DNA from: Vicinamibacteraceae bacterium
Lineage (GTDB): Bacteria > Planctomycetota > Phycisphaerae > Phycisphaerales > UBA5793
Length of the DNA: 49,026 nucleotides
Assembly: GCA_011525805.1 (NCBI GenBank)
Contig: WYBR01000130.1
Coordinates: 1-49,026 of the forward strand
Reading direction: 5' to 3'
The first letter of the stretch is position 1; the number at the start of each line of letters is the position of its first letter. The notes under the pieces are model-generated. The model was not told where the DNA came from, made no database searches, and saw only the letters and a list, made by a program, of their open reading frames with translations. Shown here piece after piece: positions 9,025-20,800 of this stretch. The translations under genes were made by a program, and so were the position numbers.

Positions 9025-10799
9025 CCATGTTCGCCTCGCCCCGGGCCGGCGCCCGGATGATCGCGATCGACCTTTCCAGCAGCCAGTTCACCGCGGTGCA
9101 ACTGGGCGCGATGAAACGGGGCGTGCGCGTCGGCGGTCGCGTGTGCGTTGACATTCCACCCGACGTCGAGCCGAGCGATGATGAGTGGTTGGGCAAGTGG
9201 ATGGCGCGAACGATGGAGGAGCACGGCCTGGGCCGCGCGCCGGTGGTGTTCGTCGTGCCGCGGCAGTCCGTCGGGCTCAAACACCTCACGCTTCCCTCCA
9301 CGCGCCTCGACGAACTGCCGGGCATGGTGGCGATCAAGATGGCGGGGCAACTGCCCTTCCCGGCGGAAGGGTCGATCATCGACTACGCCGTCGTGGCCGA
9401 GACCCAAGGCTCGTCGGAGGTCATTGCCGCGGCCGCGAGACATGAACTCATCGACCGCTACCGGGCGCTGGCCGAGGCGGGTCGATTGAAGATCGCGCGG
9501 ATCGCGCTGCGCCCGCTGGCGACCGGCGCGCTGATCGCCGAGTTTTCCCGTCGGCGCAGCGGCGCGCTGCTGGCGATCGACCTGAGGCGGTATGGAGAGG
9601 TCGAACTGGTCGTCGCGTGCAACGGCGTGGTGCGCTTCGCGCGAGCCGCCGAGGTCATCGCCTCCTCGGAGGAGGTCGATCGACACGAAGAGGCGCGCCG
9701 GCTGGCCACGGAGGCGAAGCGCTCGTGGATGAGTTTCCGCGCGACGGAGGAGGCGCCTGACGTCGATCACATCGTCGTGATCGGCGCCGACGGCCTGGCC
9801 GGCGCCGTGGCGGCCGAGGTCCGCTCCTCGCTCGGACGGCCGACCGAGGTTCTGTTGAGCCATCCGGCAGTGGATGGAGAGGCGAGCACGCTCGGCTCGG
9901 TCTGGCCTCTCGTCGGCGTGGCGCTGCAGTGCGTCGAGGGCGTCGACGGGGTCGATTTTCTGAATCCCAAGAGGGCGCCGGACCTGGCCGCACGTCGCCG
10001 GCAGCGCGTCCTCGCCGGAGCGGCCGCGGGCGTCATCCTCCTCGGCGGCGCCTACACCCTGGGCAACTTTCACCTGCGCCGACTTGAAGACCGCCTCGCG
10101 GCGCTCAAGGAGGAGTCAAAGGTTCTGCTGCCGGACTATTTGAGTTTTGAGCGCGCCCGACTTCGCCTCGAGCACCTGCGGCGGTGGGAGAAGGCGGGGT
10201 TCGACTGGCTCGAGCACCTCGCGTTCATCTCCGATCACCTGCCGCCGACTGACCAGGCGATTCTCGGATCGTTCTCCGCTTCGATGAGCGATTCCGCGAT
10301 CCGGTGGACCAAGGGCCAGTGGATCGAGCCGGCGCCGATCGCGACGATCACGTTCAACGGCGCCGCGGTGAGCCGTCCCATCGCGGATGCGATCCGCTCC
10401 TCCTTCGTCAGCGAGAAGGCGTATGAAACGACGCCGATCGGCACGGACACTTCCTCCAACGACAAGACGTACCTCGAGGCGTTCAACCTCAGACTGCGCA
10501 CGCTGAAGGCGACGCCCTACGAGCGCGCACTGACTCGCGAGCCGGCGCCGGCGGACTTACCGCAGACTTCGGCGCCGGCGGATGAGGGCGGCGGTTCGGG
10601 CGCGGCGGCGGAAGGCTTCGAGTTCGGCGGCGTGGAAGCGCCGTCGTCCGGCGCTCCGCCCGTCGAAGGCGCGGCCGCTCCTGACGCCGAGCCAGCGCCC
10701 GTCGAGGACGGCGGCGCGGCCGGCGATGGCGCGCGCCGACCGGCGAACAGCGGCAGCCGCCCGCGCCGCCGCAATCCGCGCGAGGGAGGCGGCGGATGA
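9021..10799 (+). CDS. gspL: GspL/PilM-like actin-fold assembly protein
   Basis: The product is 592 residues. The N-terminal part (about 1-320) reads as the PilM/GspL cytoplasmic actin-like fold, with MIAIDLSSSQFTAVQL at the start, KHLTLPSTRLDELPGMVAI, and ALLAIDLRRYGEVELVV. A membrane segment lies near residues 330-350 (GVILLGGAYTLGNF), followed by a coiled coil (RLEDRLAALKEESKVL) and a periplasmic domain. The last 80 residues are Ala/Pro/Gly-rich. GspL recruits the ATPase GspE and binds GspM. The ATG overlaps the gspK stop by 4 bases and has CAGGAG just upstream. The fold looks more PilM-like than classical GspL, which is common outside Proteobacteria. Confidence 0.85.
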   Translation: MTMFASPRAGARMIAIDLSSSQFTAVQLGAMKRGVRVGGRVCVDIPPDVEPSDDEWLGKWMARTMEEHGLGRAPVVFVVPRQSVGLKHLTLPSTRLDELPGMVAIKMAGQLPFPAEGSIIDYAVVAETQGSSEVIAAAARHELIDRYRALAEAGRLKIARIALRPLATGALIAEFSRRRSGALLAIDLRRYGEVELVVACNGVVRFARAAEVIASSEEVDRHEEARRLATEAKRSWMSFRATEEAPDVDHIVVIGADGLAGAVAAEVRSSLGRPTEVLLSHPAVDGEASTLGSVWPLVGVALQCVEGVDGVDFLNPKRAPDLAARRRQRVLAGAAAGVILLGGAYTLGNFHLRRLEDRLAALKEESKVLLPDYLSFERARLRLEHLRRWEKAGFDWLEHLAFISDHLPPTDQAILGSFSASMSDSAIRWTKGQWIEPAPIATITFNGAAVSRPIADAIRSSFVSEKAYETTPIGTDTSSNDKTYLEAFNLRLRTLKATPYERALTREPAPADLPQTSAPADEGGGSGAAAEGFEFGGVEAPSSGAPPVEGAAAPDAEPAPVEDGGAAGDGARRPANSGSRPRRRNPREGGGG

Positions 10800-11758
10800 G
10801 CATGCGGCGCACCATCGTGCTCTCCATCGCGGTGATCGGCGGCGCGCTGCTCGCGTGGCGCCTCGCCTCGTCGCTCTACCTCGCCCCGCGCCGCGAACTG
10901 CTCGCGGAGATCGCCAACGCACAAGAGGAGATTGACGGCCGCCGGGAGGTGATCAGCGGCGAGGTGGCCCTGCGACGCCAACTCCGCGACGTTTCGCAGC
11001 GCACGCTCGGCGGAACGGCGGAAGAGGCGATCAGCGCCTTTCGCGCGCGGCTCAACACGATCGGGCACGGCGTCGGCTTGAGCGATCTGCGCGTCTCCAC
11101 CTCGCCGGTGCGCGCCCTCGACTCACCCGCCTCCGCCGCTCACTCGCGCGAGTCGGGGTGGAAGGCGATGGCCCGCCAGCCCGACTTCCTCGAGATCAGC
11201 GCTGAGTTTAGCGGGCAGGGAACGCTCGAGCAGGTGGTCCGCGCGATCGAGATCCTCGAAGCCGAGCCGTACGTCAAGCGCCTCAATCGCGTTACGCTTC
11301 GCCCGCGGCGCGAAGGGGAGGTCGTTGATCTCTCGACATCGCTCACCACGATCATCCTCCCGGACACGGCCGCGCAGGTGCTGCCCGACCCGTCCGTGGC
11401 GCAGCCGACTCTCTTCGCGGCCCTCGCGCAGAAGAACATGTTCCGCGCGCCGCCTCCACCGGCGCCGCCTCCTGCGGTTCGCCCGGAGCCGACGCCGGCC
11501 GTGGCCGAGCATCGGCCCCCGCCCATCCCGTGGGGCGACTGGGTTGTCACCGGCATCGCCTGGATCGACGGCCAGGGCGAACTCTGGGTCCGCAACACGA
11601 AGACCAGCGAATCGAAGCAACTGCGCTCGGGCGATCGCCTCCTCGACGCGCAGATCGAAGCCATCAACCACACGGAGGCGATCGTGTCAATCGACGGGGC
11701 GAGGTTCCTGATCGAAATCGGGCAGACGCTGGGAGACCGGAGGGCGGTCGACCAGTAG
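10796..11758 (+). CDS. GspM/PilO-like protein fused to a GspC/PilP-like HR domain
   Basis: The product is 320 residues. Residues 8-24 form one membrane helix, followed by a coiled coil (RELLAEIANAQEEIDGRR) and a ferredoxin-like region to about 190, the arrangement of GspM and PilO. After a linker, ALAQKNMFRAP plus a Pro-rich stretch leads to a C-terminal domain (about 246-314: VVTGIAWIDGQGELWV, LRSGDRLL, FLIEIGQTLGD) that resembles the homology region of GspC and PilP. That region normally contacts the secretin N0 domain. The fusion would link inner-membrane platform and secretin in one polypeptide and explains the absence of a separate gspC here. The ATG overlaps the gspL stop by 4 bases. 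The split of roles is inference from motifs. Confidence 0.75.
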   Translation: MSMRRTIVLSIAVIGGALLAWRLASSLYLAPRRELLAEIANAQEEIDGRREVISGEVALRRQLRDVSQRTLGGTAEEAISAFRARLNTIGHGVGLSDLRVSTSPVRALDSPASAAHSRESGWKAMARQPDFLEISAEFSGQGTLEQVVRAIEILEAEPYVKRLNRVTLRPRREGEVVDLSTSLTTIILPDTAAQVLPDPSVAQPTLFAALAQKNMFRAPPPPAPPPAVRPEPTPAVAEHRPPPIPWGDWVVTGIAWIDGQGELWVRNTKTSESKQLRSGDRLLDAQIEAINHTEAIVSIDGARFLIEIGQTLGDRRAVDQ

Positions 11759-11784
11759 ACTGTTCGGTATCTGAAGATGATCCG

Positions 11785-11823
11785 CCGCCCGTTGGGGGCG
11801 GAGAACACCCCGCGCTCGCGGGG
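11785..11823 (+). promoter_or_regulatory. Two GC hairpins before gspD
   Basis: In the 89-base spacer between the gspM/C-like gene and gspD, CCGCCC (11785-11790) pairs with GGGCGG (11796-11801). Directly after, CCCCGCG (11808-11814) pairs with CGCGGGG (11817-11823). The second hairpin ends 8 bases before the AAGGAG ribosome site at 11832. There is no T-run, so these are not typical terminators. They could stabilise or separate the gspD message or tune its translation; this is inference. Confidence 0.45.
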
Positions 11824-11847
11824 CCGGCGCGAAGGAGTGGACGCACC

Positions 11848-14800
11848 ATGCTGAAGCGGAGCATCGGTTGGCTCGTGTGTTTGCCAGCGGTTGTCGCGAT
11901 GTCGGCGTCCGCATCAACGCTTTGGGCCCAGGGTGAGACTCCCGCCGCGCCTCCACCGGCCGCGGCGCCGCCGGAGGCGGCTCCCGCCGCCGAGGCGACT
12001 CCGACCGCTGAGCCGGTCCTCCAGTTCAACTTCAAGGATGCGCCGTACAGCGAAGTGGTCAACTTCTTCAGCCGCGCCGTCGGGCTGCCCGTGATCGCCC
12101 GGGTCGATCCCCCGCCGGGCGCGCTGACGTACTTCTCCCCCGAGTCCTACACCTACAGCGAAGCGCTGCGCATTCTCAACATCATTCTTCAGACCAAGGG
12201 CGTGACGCTAACGCGCGAGGGCGAGTTTCTCTACCTCGGAACCTTCGACAAGACCAATCCCGGGCCGACCTATCTCGCCGGCACCATCCCCGGCGACGTC
12301 ACGCCCGAGCAACTCATCACCGTTCTCATCCGCCTCGAAAACATCACGGCCAACGAACTCTCCGAGCGGCTCAAGTCGCTCGTGGGGGCTTACGGCGGCA
12401 TCACCCCGCTTCCCCAGCAGAACGCCCTGCTGGTGACGGAGACGGCCGGGCAGATCCGCCGCCTCCAGACCATCGTCGAAGCGCTCGACAGCGCGGGCGA
12501 CTACCAGGACCAGGTCCGCATCTTCCCCGTCGAGCACGCCCAGGCCACCGCCCTCGTCAACACCCTCAAGGTGCTCATGAGCGAGCGCGTCGTCAAGTAC
12601 GTCATCAACCAGCAGGGCCAGCAGGTCAAACTCGAAGAGGACGATCTCGCCGGCCTGCGCATCGAGCCCGACTCGCGGACGAACACGATCATCGCCAAGG
12701 GACCGATCGGCCGCCTCGACACGCTCAAGGAGATGATCGCGATGCTCGACGTGCCGGGGCGGCAGGGGGCCGACGGCACCGACATGACGACCATCAGCCT
12801 CGGCCGCATCTCCAGCGCCGAGGCGTCGCGCCTGCTCAACGATCTCTTCCGCCCGCTCAAGAACGAGGACAAGCCGGTCATCCTGCCCCTCGACGAACTG
12901 AACCGGATCACCATCGTCGGCTCGGCGGTGGCGCTCGATCGGGCCGTGGAACTTCTGGAGGAAGTCGACGGCGGCGGAGGAGACCCGCTCAACTTTGCGC
13001 GGACGGCGACGGTCGTGCCGCTGCGCTATGCCGCGCCGGCGAGCGTGCAGCAGGCGCTGCGTGCCCTCATGACGCCGCGCCAGACGCGCCTCGTGAACAC
13101 GCTGCCCTCGCCCGACGGCCGCTCGCTCATCCTCGCCGGGCCGACCGGCGACGTCGAGCAGGTGCGCTCGCTCACCCAGACGCTTGACGTCGAGCCGCGC
13201 GACCGGCCGCGCGAAGTCCGCCTCATCCGCCTGGCACGCGGCGACGCCGAAGCGGTGCTCAAGCGCGTCGGAGAACTCTACGAGCGAGAGACGGGCGGAC
13301 CCGAGGCCGACCCGATGCGGGTGATCGAGGTCGAGCGCGACCCGGAATCCAACGCCATCACTCTCATCGGCCGGCGCGAAGCGATCGACCGCTGGCAGGC
13401 GCTGCTGACGTCCGTCGAATCCGCCCTTCCCATCGAGAAGGAAACGCGGCAGGCGGCGGTGTCGCCGGGTCAGGCCGCGCGCATCGCCGGCCCGCTGCGC
13501 ACCCTCGCGCAGCAGATGCTCACGCCTGCGGACGGCTCGCCCTTTGTCGCGCCCGAGATCACGCCCGTCGAAGCGCTGGACGTGATACTGCTCACGGCCC
13601 TGCCGGAGCAGATGCCCGTGCTCGAGTCGATCGTCAAGGCGCTCGATGACCGCCGCGCCCGCGACGTGCAGTTCCGGGTGGTGAACATCGCGGGCGCCGA
13701 TGCGGAGTCGGTCGTCGCCCGCGCCGCGGAGATTTACGCCCAGCAGCGGCAGGCCGACGCGGCCCTGACGGAAGTGAGCGTGGACCACGACGCCGCGGCG
13801 GGAGTTCTCTACCTCGTGGCGGAAGCGCCGGCGATGGCGCGCTACAGCGCGATCCTGACGCAACTCCAGCAGACGGTCGGCGCCGCGCGCGAGGCGCGCC
13901 TCGTCGCCCTCCAGTTCGTCGACGCCGGCAAGGCGGCGTCGTTCCTCGGCGACCTCGTCTCGGCGTCGAAGTCGTTTCAGGGCGGAGCGATCGGACCCGC
14001 GCCGATCGTCGAAGTCATCGAGGCGACGAATTCGCTCCTCGTCGCCGCGCAGCCGGCCCAGCACCAGATCATCCAGGCGATCCTCCGCGAGTTTGATCAG
14101 CCCCGGCACAGCGACGAAACGGTCGAACTGCGCGTCTTCAACCTCGTCCAGGCGAAGGCCGCGAGCATCGTGCCCGCGATCCAGTCGCTCCTGGCCGCCA
14201 AGGGCGCAGCGCCCGGCGCCCGCGCGGCGAGCGTGACGGCCGAGGAATCAACGAACTCTGTCGTCGTCGCCGCCGCCACCGACCAGATGCGCGAGATCGA
14301 GTTGCTCATTGATCGCCTCGACGCCGGCCAGGCGGCCGATCAGCCTCAAGTGCGGACCGTCTTCCTCCGCAACGCCCGGGCGGAGCGCGTCGCCCCGATG
14401 GTCGAGCAACTCCTGCGCGGCGAGCAGATGGACCAGTGGATGCGCTTCGACTTCATGCGGCGGGGCTGGCAGTTGCCCGACCTCGGGCCCGACGTGCGCG
14501 TCGCCTCCGAGCCGCGCCTCAACGCGGTCATCGTCAGCGCTCCCGCTTCCGTGCTCAACCTCGCGGAGGAGATGGTGCGGCAACTGGACGTCGATCCGTC
14601 CCAGACGGCCAGCGCCTCGCGGCGGTCGATCCGCGTCATGCCGCTGCTCAACGCGACGGCGCAGGATGTCGCCGCCGGCCTCGAGGCCGTGCTCGCCGAC
14701 GACGCCGGCGCCGCGGCCGACCCCCCCGTTATCCGCGTCGATGCCGGCAGCAACTGCCTCATCATCCGCGCCACCGCCGAGCAGTTCACGCTGATCGAGC

Positions 14801-17800
14801 AGATCGTCTCCGAACTCGAGGCGGCGACGATGACCGCGTCGCGCGAGGTCCGGATGATCCCCATCGACCGCTCGCGCGCCAGCGCCGCGCAGACTGCGGA
14901 AACGCTCCGTCGCCTCCTCGAACAGCGCGGCGGAACCCGCGTCGAGATCATCAGCGTTGATGAACTTATCCGCCGACAGAAAGAGGCGGAGGGAGAGTCC
15001 TCCGCTGAAGACGAGCGCGACGAAGGCGAAGAGGCGCAGGGCGCAGCACCCGCGGCGTCGAAGGCGATGGCGCCAGCGGTCGCGGAGGCGAAGACGCCAG
15101 CGGCCTCGGCGCTGTCCGATGCCTCGATGCCCGAGTGCTTTGACCCCTCGATGCCTCGACGCCTTGATGCGTTGATGCCTCTGTTCGTATCTTTGTGCCT
15201 TTGTGGTGAGATTGACTTCATCGCGCCGCCCGAGGAGGAGCCGGACATCATTATCGCCGTGGACGAGGCGACCAACAGCCTCATCATCGTCGGCTCGCCG
15301 GCGGCCAACCGCCGCCTCGCCCAACTCGCCGAGCAGATTCAGTCGCAGATACCGGGCCTTCCCGAGCACATCCGCTACATCGCGCTCGACGAGCGGGCCA
15401 ACGCGAACCAGGTCGCCACGGTCGTGAACAACATGGTGAACCAGATGCGGCGGCGCGGCGCGGCCGGCGGCCTCACCGGCGAAGTCGCGGTCATCGCGGA
15501 CCAGCAGGGCTCGGGCCTCATCGTCAGCGCCAATGACGTGGATTTTGAGGTGATCGGGCGCGTCATCACCGCGATGAATCGCTTCACACCCATGGAGGAT
15601 GCGCCTCCCCTCACCATGATCGAGACGGTCAGCGCCGCGCCGAGCCGGCTCAAGACCATCCTCGAACAAGTGCTCATCGGCGGCGATCCGGCGCGACGCG
15701 AGCGCATCACGCTCGTCCCCGACGATCCCTCCCAACTGCTGCTCGTGCGGGCGAATGAGGACGACCTGGCGGCGATCCGCGAGGTGGTCAAGGAGGTCGA
15801 TCGATTCGAGACCAAGGAACTGCCCATCCGCGCGATTAAACTCGAGCGCGCCGACGCCCAGCGGGCGGCGCAGTCGCTCCAGCAGTTCTTCGAGGACCGC
15901 GCGCGGCTGACGCAGCGCCCCGGCCAGCCTCGCCCGCCCCGTCGCATCAGCGTGGTGGGAGACCAGCGCTCCAGCACCGTCTTCATCGCCGCCAACGACG
16001 CGGACTTCGGCGAGATCGAGCACCTGCTCAGGGCGTTCGATGCGCCGAGCGAGGCCCAGGACCTCAAGTACGAGATCATCCCGCTCAAGTTCGCCAAGGC
16101 GGAGGATGTCTCGCAGATCGTCAACAGCATGGGCTGGCAACTGACCTACGACCAGGGCGTGGGCCCGTGGGGCGGGCGCTCGGAGGTCCGCGGCAAGATC
16201 AGCGTCCAGGCCGACGCGCGGACCAACTCGCTCATTGTGAGTGGAACCGGTGAGAACTTCGACCTCATCAAGAGCGTCGCCGTGGCCCTTGATGCGCCGG
16301 CGGATCTCCAGGCCGCCCGCTCGGTGCGCATCCTCAGGATCGAGCACGGCGACGTGAACATCATCAACCGCGCCGTGCAGGAGACGTACGGCGCCGCGCA
16401 GATGCCGACGTGGTGGTGGTACGAGCCGGCGGATCCGGACGAAGTGAAGATCATCCCCGACGTCGCCAACAAACTTCTCATCGTCAGCGGGCGAGAATCG
16501 GACCTCGACGGCATCGCCGGGTTCGTCAAGACGCTCGACGAAGCCTCGCAGCGGCCCGGCCAGGCCATCGAGATTCTCACGGTGAATCACGCGCGGGCGA
16601 GCGACGTGGCGCAGAGCCTCGTGCGTTTCTTTAACGACCGCGCGCGGGCGGCGAACCTGCCCAGCCCCGGCATCACCATGACCCCCGCGGATGAATCAGG
16701 CCGAATCGTCGTGTCGGCCACGGCGGAGCAGATCGCGACCATCCGCGACCTCCTCAGCAGCATCGACGTTCCCTCGGCGGGCGACGATCGCGACTTCCGC
16801 CTTCACGCGCTCGAGCACGGCAGCGCCGAGAATGCCATGCAGACGCTTCGCGAACTCTTTCCGGCGCGAGGCGAAACGGCGGCGCGGCAGGTGCTCGTGA
16901 CCGCCGACGCGCGCACGAACAGCCTCGTCGTCAGCGCCCCGCGGGACCGTTTTGGCGAGATTGACGCGGTGCTGGGCATGATCGACGCCCCCCCGGCCGG
17001 CAGCGTCAAACTCATCCAGACCTTCTCCCTCGCCAACGCGCGGGCCGCGGAAGTCGCGCAGGTCCTCTCCGAGGCCTTCGACCTCACGCGTCAGCCCGGC
17101 CGGGCGCGCTCGCGGACGATCCAGGAGGAAGTGACGCGCTTCATGCTCGACGGCACCGACGAGGGCGCGGCGCCGATCGAGATCGACGCCCGCATCACGC
17201 CCAATGCGCGGAACAACTCGCTCATCGTCGTCGCCACGCCCGAGTCGATGCCGATGATCGCGCGCTTCGTCTCCGAACTCGACGAGGCGCCGATCCGCTC
17301 CGTGCGCGAGTACCGCATTTACCCGCTGACGCACATCGTCGCGGCGGACGTGCGCTATACGCTCACGAGCCTGCTGACGCAGCGTGCGGACCGGCCGGGG
17401 GGAGCCACGGCCGATCCGGCGCCGACCGTGAGCACCTCGCCGCGCGACAACAGCCTCATCATCGCCGCCACCGCCGAGCAGCACACCGAGATCGAGCAGG
17501 TGCTGCATCAGATCGACCTGCCCGCGAAGACCGTCCGCACGACGGAGTTCGTCCCCCTCAAGTTTGCGCAGGCGGAGAAGGTGGCCGGGGCGCTCGACGT
17601 CTTTTACGGCCGCTACGCGCTCGAGGCCGACACCCCCTCGAAGCAGAACGTCTCGATCGTGCCCGATCCGGCGAGCAACAGCCTCGTGATCTCTGCCGAG
17701 GAGAGCGAATGGCCGGGCATCCGCGAACTCATCGCGAAACTCGACGGCGAGGAGTACGACACGACGCTGCAACTGGAGGTGATCGCTCTTCGCTACGCCG

Positions 17801-20800
17801 ACGCGTCGTCGGTGAGCACGGCGATCAACCAGGCGTTTGCTCCGCAGGTCGAGCCTCGCCGGGGCGGCAACCAGCCCGTGCGCCGACCGGGCAACGGCGA
17901 GGGGCAGCCTGAAGACGGCGGCGCCCAGCCGCGCATCCTCGTCGCCGACACCGACGTGGTCCGCGCCGCGGCCGAGCCGCTCACGAACTCGATCATCGTC
18001 TCGGCATCGCGCCGCAACCTCGAGAAGATCCGCGCGATCGTCGAGAGTCTCGACGTGGCGGACTACGCGCAACTGCCGCCGGTGCGGCTCATTCCGCTCG
18101 ATGAAGCCAAGGCGGCCGAAGTCGCCGCGACGCTCACGAGCATGTATGCCGACGAATCCGGCCGCGGCGGCGCGCGGCGCAGCGGTCGCAAGAGCGTCCT
18201 CATCAGCGCCGACGCCGCGTCGAACACGGTGATCGTCCGCGCCGAGGAGGAGGAGTTCTCGCAGATCGAGGCCCTCGCCCGCGCGCTCGAGCAGACATCG
18301 CGCAAGGAAGGCATGACGGTGCGCGTCCTCTCGCTGGCCAAGGCGAGCGCGCCGCGCGTGGCCGAAGCGATCCGCGAGACCTTCGCGGCCACGGCCCGGA
18401 CGATGGATGAGCCGCTGGCGATCGAGGTGGACAGCGTCGCCAACAGCCTCATCGTCGCCTCCTCGGCGCGCCTCTTCGAGCAGATCGTCGGCGTGGTCGA
18501 GGAACTCGACCGCCTCGGCCCCGGCGGGGGCCAGCAGATCTTCGTTGTGCCCATCGAAAACGTGGCGCCCGAGGAAATGAAGCGGATTCTCGAATCGCTC
18601 GATCTCGACAAGCAGCGGGAAGGGGCGGCGGGGATTCTCGGCGAACCGCTCAAGGTGACGGTCCTGCCCGGCCGCCGCGCCCTGGCGGTCGTCGGCAATC
18701 CCGGCGATCGCGAACGCATCCTCGCCATCATCGGCGCCCTCGACGCTGCGCCCGACCTCGCGCAGGCGCAGGTGCGGCTGGTGGAACTGCGGCAGGCGGA
18801 GGCCGGCGCCGTCGCGGACATCCTGCGCGAACTGCTCCGCCCGGCCGAGCAGCATGCGCAGACGCCGCTGGCGACCGCGATCCGCGAGCAGGTCCGCCGC
18901 CTGAGCCTGCACCGCAGCGGCGCTCTGGAAGACGATATCGAGCTTGACTTGACGCAGCCGATCCGCGTCGTGCCCGCCCCCAACGTCAACGCCATTCTCA
19001 TCAGTTCGACGCCGGCCAACTGCGAAGCGCTCGAAGAGATCGCGCGGCTGTTTGACCGCCTGCCGGTGACGGAGGCGGTGACGGTGCGGCTTTTCCCCCT
19101 GAGCAACATCGCGGCGTCGATGATGAAGTCAATCGCGGAAGACCTGTTCACGCAAGGCCGCAAACTCGCCACCCAGCCCGGCACGAACATCGAAGGCCGG
19201 CCGCTGACCGAGGTCGGCGGCGCGCTGATCGAGGACGTGGCGATGACGGTCGATGAGCGGACCAACACGCTCATCGTCGCGGGACGTGAGGCGGCCGTCG
19301 CGCTCGTCGAGGTGCTCATCGGCAAACTGGACAGCGACATTGCCGCCCGCTGGGTCGAGCCGCGCGTCCTGCTCCTGCGTCACGCCGACGCCGAAAACCT
19401 CGCCGAAGTGCTCGACGAGGTCCTCGTGCGCGGGCAGGCGACTGGGCCGGAGGCGCAGTCGATGCAGAGACAGGTCGGGCGGCTGCGCATCGCGCGGCGC
19501 GGCGGCGGCCCGGAGGACATGCTCGATGCCGACCTCTTCGTCCCCATGACGCGCCTGCTCATTCGGCCCGAGCCGAAACTCAACGCGCTGGTGGTGGTCG
19601 GCACGCCGGAGAACATCGCCGTCGTCGGCGAACTCGTGGCGATGCTCGATGTGCCCGCCGCCGCCCCGAGCCAGGCCGTGCGCATCTACACCCTCAACCA
19701 CGCCACCGCGGCCCGGGTCGCGGGCATCCTCGTCAACCTTTTCGACCGCCAGGCGCAGACCGGCGCGATCCGCGACGAGGATCGCGTCGTCGCGCAGCCC
19801 GACGAGCGCACCAACTCGCTGATCGTCACGACCAGCCCTCGCAGTTTCTCCGTGCTCGAGATGCTCCTGCAGTCGCTCGACTCGCGCCGCGCCGCGGAGA
19901 TGCACGACATCCGCATGATCCGCCTCGACAACGCCTCCGCGACGGTGATTGCCCCGCTCATTCAGCGGCTGATGGACTCGCGCCTCGAGCGCCTGCGCCG
20001 CTACGAGCCGGAGACGGCGGATCTCCAGCAGGCGACCATCATCGCCGACCCGAGGACCAACAGCCTGCTCATCACCGCCGGGGCGGAGAGTTTCGCGGTG
20101 ATCGAGCAACTCGCCAACTCGCTCGAGAACACCCGCGCCAGCGCCGCCAACGACGTGCAGATCATCCCGCTGGAGCGAGGCAACGCCGCCAAGGTGGCGG
20201 ACACGATCCAGCGCGTCATGGACCGCCAGTACGCCGACCTGCCCGCCGATCTCGCCAGTCGCGAGAAACCGCTCATCCTCACCGACTCGCGAACCAACAG
20301 CCTGCTCGTCACCGCCAGCGCCGACGACCTCAAGCGCATCGGCGACCTCGTGACGAAACTCGAGAACGCGCCCTTCAATCCCGCGTTGAGCCTGCACGTC
20401 ATCCCGGTGACCGGGCAGCGCGTCGAGACGCTGGCGCCGCGGCTCACGTCGCTCATGCGCGAGCGCGAGCGGTCGCTGGGCGAGTCGGCGGGCGTTCAGG
20501 ACCGGACGGTGATCGAGGCCGATCCCGCCACCAACAGCCTCATCGTCGCCGCGAGCGAAGACAACCTCAATATCGTGCGCGGCCTGATCGAGACGCTCAG
20601 CGACGCCGAGACCTTCGCCGCCACCGGCGCCCAGGTCGAGATCATCACGCTGCGCAACTCGCTCGCCGACCGCATGGTCGATCAACTCAACGCGCTGTAC
20701 GTGACGGAGGCGAACCGGACGCGCGGCGCGGGGACGATCCGCGTAAGCGCCGACACGCGACTCAACGCGGTGGCGATCTCCGCCCCCGAGCACGACCTCG

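Noticed and set aside
11530-11847. Upstream extension of the gspD open frame
   Set aside because: It overlaps the preceding gene in another frame and is Arg/Pro-rich. The signal peptide and ribosome site put the start at 11848.
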